Source: Bacteroidota bacterium (GTDB lineage Bacteria > Bacteroidota > Bacteroidia > Chitinophagales > Chitinophagaceae). Taken from it: DNA of 8,882 nucleotides. Below are positions 6,498 through 8,882 of the stretch, piece after piece; position 1 is the stretch's first letter; every line of letters begins with the position of its first letter. The notes under the pieces were generated by a model that saw only the letters and a program-made list of their open reading frames with translations, was not told the origin of the DNA and made no database searches. A program made the position numbers and the translations under genes. The stretch is taken from contig JAKAJX010000128.1 of NCBI GenBank assembly GCA_021824855.1, forward strand, positions 1 through 8,882, given 5' to 3'.

Positions 6498-7193
6498 TTA
6501 AATATCCCCCAACTGAGGCCGTATTACAATTTCTTCTACACAAGCGTTAAAAGATAATTGTGATGCGGCTTTTACCATTTTGGCAATATCCTTTACTTCC
6601 ATTATTCTTTCTTCCAAAACGCCGGTTCCGCTCCAACTATCTGTATAAACTGCTCCCGGCATTACAGCAGTTACTTTAATACCATACGGCTTTAGTTCTT
6701 CTCTTAAATTTTTACTAAACCCTAATAATGCAAATTTGCTAATACTATAACTACCTCCATTTGAATAGGCTTGTAAAGATGCAATAGAACAAATATTAAA
6801 AATATGTCCTTGCTTATTTTCTTTCATTTTTGCAACAAGCAATTTTGTTAAGTAATAGGCACTGTATACATTGGTTTCCATCATCATTTCTAAAGTGGTA
6901 TCATCTTCGGTACAAATAGAACCTGCAACAAACTTACCGGCATTATTAATTAAAATATCGGTTGTGCCAAAACTATTACACCAATTAGCAAATGCAATAA
7001 CTTCTTGCTTATTACGCATATCGGTTTTTTTGTAATGAATATTGGCAGATGGATATTGCTGTTGCAATTGCATAGCGGTTTGCCTTAAAACATCTTCATT
7101 TCTTGCACATAATAATAAAGTATTTTGCTCGGCAAATATTTCGGCAAATGATTTTCCCAATCCTTTAGATGCTCCTGTAATAACAATTATCAT
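6498..7193 (-). CDS. Short-chain dehydrogenase/reductase (SDR), classical type
   Basis: The protein has 231 residues reading leftward from the ATG at 7191-7193. It has all classical SDR marks: the cofactor loop TGASKGLG (6-13), NNAG (83-86), Asn108, catalytic Ser136 (NICSIAS), Tyr149 and Lys153 (YSISK), and the PG turn at 179-180. Arg31 after the second strand (LCARNED) favours NADP(H). There is no signal peptide, so it is a soluble cytosolic enzyme that reduces or oxidises a carbonyl/alcohol; the substrate cannot be read. The length is slightly short for the family (usually about 250) but nothing essential is missing. It converges on the oxidoreductase operon and diverges from the HAD gene across 75 bases, so it is probably transcribed alone. 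Confidence 0.93.
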   Translation of the reverse strand: MIIVITGASKGLGKSFAEIFAEQNTLLLCARNEDVLRQTAMQLQQQYPSANIHYKKTDMRNKQEVIAFANWCNSFGTTDILINNAGKFVAGSICTEDDTTLEMMMETNVYSAYYLTKLLVAKMKENKQGHIFNICSIASLQAYSNGGSYSISKFALLGFSKNLREELKPYGIKVTAVMPGAVYTDSWSGTGVLEERIMEVKDIAKMVKAASQLSFNACVEEIVIRPQLGDI

Positions 7194-7268
7194 ACAAAAA
7201 ATTTAGAGATACGAAGTACGATTTTTTTTTGATTCAATATTTTAAATGTTAGCTCGTATTTTCGGCAA
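7194..7268. promoter_or_regulatory. Divergent spacer between SDR and HAD genes
   Basis: Seventy-five bases must hold promoters for both genes. Visible elements are a TACGA direct repeat with period 7 (7210-7214 and 7217-7221), followed at once by a run of nine T (7222-7230). TATTTTCG at 7257-7264 is one base away from the Bacteroidota -7 consensus TAnnTTTG but lies only four bases before the HAD start codon, so it would imply a nearly leaderless transcript. Confidence 0.25.
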
Positions 7269-7964
7269 ATGAAATACAAACATTTATTTTTTGATTTAGA
7301 TCATACACTATGGGATTTTGAAATGAATGCGAAAGAAACTTTACATGATTTATATACATTGAATAACTTAAATGAAAAGGGAGTTACCGATTTTGAAATA
7401 TTTTTTAAATGGTACAGTTATCATAACGAAAAACTATGGGACAGATATACAAAGGGTTTTATTAAACAAGATGAATTAAGGTGGAAACGTATGTGGTTGG
7501 CTTTATTAGATTTTAAAATTGCCAATGAAGCATTATCTAAAAAACTGTCGGTAGAATTTTTAGAATTATTGCCTTCTAAAAAAAATCTTTTCCCTTATAC
7601 CATAGAAATTTTAGAATACTTACTTAACAAAGGATATAAAATGCATTTGGTAACTAATGGCTTTGAAACTGTGCAATACAACAAAATACACAACAGCAAT
7701 TTGCAAAAATATTTTATTGAAGTAATTACATCAGAAGGTTGTAATAGCTTAAAACCAAATAAAGAAATATTTGAGTTTGCTTTGCAAAAAGCAGGAGCAC
7801 TGCAAGCTGAAAGTATTATGATTGGCGATAATTTAGATGCAGATATTCGTGGAGGAATGAATGCAGGATTGGATACAATTTTTGTAAATCATTTAAATGT
7901 AAAACCCACCATACAGGCCACTTACACAATTTTTCACTTGCAAGAGTTAGAAGTAATTTTATAA
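7269..7964 (+). CDS. HAD-superfamily hydrolase, YjjG-type noncanonical pyrimidine nucleotidase
   Basis: This 231-residue soluble hydrolase has the four HAD motifs: motif I DLDHTLW with nucleophile Asp9 and acid/base Asp11, motif II VTNG (Thr129), motif III with Lys162 (SLKPN), and motif IV GDNLDADIRGG with Asp187 and nearby acidic residues. A helical cap lies at about residues 15-105. The opening KHLFFDLDHTLWDFE, with Trp after the motif I Leu, is characteristic of the YjjG group, whose E. coli member removes the 5' phosphate from pyrimidine nucleotides, including damaged or noncanonical ones, as a cleaning reaction. Closely related HADs act on other small phosphates, so the exact substrate is inferred. 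It converges on psd with only nine bases between the stop codons, and no terminator is seen there. Confidence 0.87.
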   Translation: MKYKHLFFDLDHTLWDFEMNAKETLHDLYTLNNLNEKGVTDFEIFFKWYSYHNEKLWDRYTKGFIKQDELRWKRMWLALLDFKIANEALSKKLSVEFLELLPSKKNLFPYTIEILEYLLNKGYKMHLVTNGFETVQYNKIHNSNLQKYFIEVITSEGCNSLKPNKEIFEFALQKAGALQAESIMIGDNLDADIRGGMNAGLDTIFVNHLNVKPTIQATYTIFHLQELEVIL

Positions 7965-7973
7965 GTTTATTAT

Positions 7974-8633
7974 TTAATTCCAGCTTGCTAAAACAGTAAC
8001 ACCGCCTTTAACTTTTTGGTTTAAATTTACCTTAACTGAAGAAGTTAATGGAATTAGAATATCAACACGGCTACCAAATTTTATGAATCCAAACTCATCG
8101 GTTTGTTGAATCATTTGTCCAACCGATGTGTAGTTACAAATTCTTTTTGCTAATGCACCTGCAATTTGCTTATATAAAATAATGCCAAAATTATTTTTTA
8201 CGGCTACACTCCATCTTTCATTTTCGGTAGAACTTTTAGGATGCCATGCTACCAAATATTTTCCTTTATGATATTGGCTATATATTACCTCGCCACTTAC
8301 GGGATTTCTATTAACATGAACATTGGCAGGACTCATAAATACACTTATCTGAATGACTTTAGTTTTAAAAAACTCTTCATCAAATGTTTCTTCAATAACT
8401 ACCACTTTACCATCGGCAGGAGCAATAATTTGATGATTGTTAACCGTTAATACTCTTGAAGGAATACGAAAAAATGAAATAATAAATAATAATAGCAATA
8501 ATGTAACTATAAAAATTAAAATAGTTAGCCAACTAAAAGTGCCACTAATAAAAGTAAAAGAAATAATATTTAATGCCCCAAATAATAAAGCCGAAATTCC
8601 AATGGTTCTATATCCTTCTCGATGAATAGTCAT
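7974..8633 (-). CDS. psd: Phosphatidylserine decarboxylase proenzyme, short single-chain type
   Basis: A 219-residue membrane-associated proenzyme that makes phosphatidylethanolamine from phosphatidylserine. Two hydrophobic segments at about 9-29 and 33-54 anchor the N-terminus. The catalytic region shows APADGKV (Asp74), FMSPANVHVNRNP with His106, HPKSSTENER (131-140) and the self-cleavage site FGSR at 186-189. Cleavage between Gly187 and Ser188 would give a short alpha chain of about 32 residues bearing the pyruvoyl group formed from Ser188. GSR instead of the enterobacterial LGST, and the short length, match the compact type common in Bacteroidota and alphaproteobacteria. The ATG at 8631-8633 begins MTIHREGY, a usual start for this type. 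It follows the cdsA stop by five bases, so the two genes are very probably translated from one transcript for CDP-diacylglycerol-dependent lipid synthesis. Confidence 0.95.
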   Translation of the reverse strand: MTIHREGYRTIGISALLFGALNIISFTFISGTFSWLTILIFIVTLLLLLFIISFFRIPSRVLTVNNHQIIAPADGKVVVIEETFDEEFFKTKVIQISVFMSPANVHVNRNPVSGEVIYSQYHKGKYLVAWHPKSSTENERWSVAVKNNFGIILYKQIAGALAKRICNYTSVGQMIQQTDEFGFIKFGSRVDILIPLTSSVKVNLNQKVKGGVTVLASWN

Positions 8634-8638
8634 ACTTA

Positions 8639-8882
8639 TTAATTATTGAGCAACAAATGTACATACAACCAAACAAATGGTGTAGCTAATAATAAAGAAT
8701 CGAATCTGTCTAAAAAACCACCATGCCCCGGCATAAAATTGCCACTATCTTTTACATTAGCCATTCGTTTTAATTTACTTTCTATTAAATCGCCAATTGT
8801 ACCAATTACAGCAGCAATAGCTGCAATTACCATCCAAGTACTCATTGAATAATAAGAAGCAACGGGCACAATTTTACTTAGC
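8639..8882 (-). CDS. cdsA: Phosphatidate cytidylyltransferase, C-terminal part only (cut by window edge)
   Basis: Only the last 80 residues are present; the frame is open at the right edge of the window, so the gene starts outside it. The visible part contains the complete CDP-diacylglycerol synthase signature: SKLKR, four residues, KDSG, then MPGHGGFLDRFD, with the acidic residues that bind magnesium, between two hydrophobic segments. The enzyme makes CDP-diacylglycerol from phosphatidic acid and CTP in the inner membrane, the precursor for phosphatidylserine and hence for the next gene, psd. A GTG at 8867-8869 could look like a start but lies within a membrane segment of the full protein and is not the real one. 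Confidence 0.95.
   Translation of the reverse strand, partial: LSKIVPVASYYSMSTWMVIAAIAAVIGTIGDLIESKLKRMANVKDSGNFMPGHGGFLDRFDSLLLATPFVWLYVHLLLNN

Noticed and set aside
7269..7964. YjjG-type nucleotidase as part of a nucleoside pathway with the NupG-like transporter
   Set aside because: It is more than 5 kb away, separated by an oppositely oriented SDR gene, and YjjG-type enzymes are general housekeeping; proximity alone does not support a link.
7965..7973. Terminator between the convergent HAD and psd genes
   Set aside because: Only nine bases separate the stops, and I see no G-C stem overlapping the gene ends; GCAAG at about 7940 and CTTGC at about 7984 are too short and far apart.
8241..8852. 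Short rightward open frames opposite psd and cdsA
   Set aside because: They lie wholly antisense to two genes with complete catalytic motifs, and their translations show no recognisable domain; they are shadows of AT-rich coding sequence.

Overview
The window looks like chromosome of a low-G+C member of the Bacteroidota, most likely a Chitinophagaceae-type organism. The evidence is indirect: AT-rich codons and spacers, start codons without clear Shine-Dalgarno sequences, several Tat-exported sugar isomerase-like proteins, a gluconate-2-dehydrogenase-subunit-3 protein beside a GMC oxidoreductase, and a tight cdsA-psd pair. No mobile element, CRISPR array, tRNA, rRNA or phage gene is visible. 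Coding density is high, and the longest gene-free stretch is the 170-base divergent spacer 907-1076.

The left two thirds (1-6463) form a carbohydrate-oxidation locus. A cytosolic NAD(P)-type Gfo/Idh/MocA oxidoreductase, cut by the left edge, reads leftward. Diverging from it is a rightward run of five genes in probable operon order: a NupG-like nucleoside:H+ symporter-family transporter, a Tat-signal TIM-barrel protein like hydroxypyruvate isomerase, a large GMC flavoprotein dehydrogenase, its small Tat/lipoprotein partner (gluconate 2-dehydrogenase subunit 3 family), and a second Tat-signal sugar isomerase/epimerase-like TIM barrel. The GMC protein has no signal peptide but carries a C-x5-C-x3-C triad like the [3Fe-4S] site of bacterial FAD-glucose dehydrogenase. 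The simplest model is a folded flavoprotein/small-subunit complex co-exported by Tat. It would oxidise a sugar or glycoside in the periplasm, the exported TIM barrels would act on the keto product, and the transporter and Gfo/Idh enzyme would handle what enters the cell. The substrate and the electron-accepting cytochrome cannot be read from this window.

The right third is housekeeping. A leftward short-chain dehydrogenase (6498-7193) converges on the locus and diverges from a YjjG-type HAD nucleotidase (7269-7964). That gene converges, nine bases apart, on a leftward phospholipid pair: phosphatidate cytidylyltransferase (cdsA, cut by the right edge) followed five bases later by phosphatidylserine decarboxylase (psd).

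The most interesting part is the five-gene export/oxidation operon. Its protein families are known, but the combination and its substrate are not assigned here.
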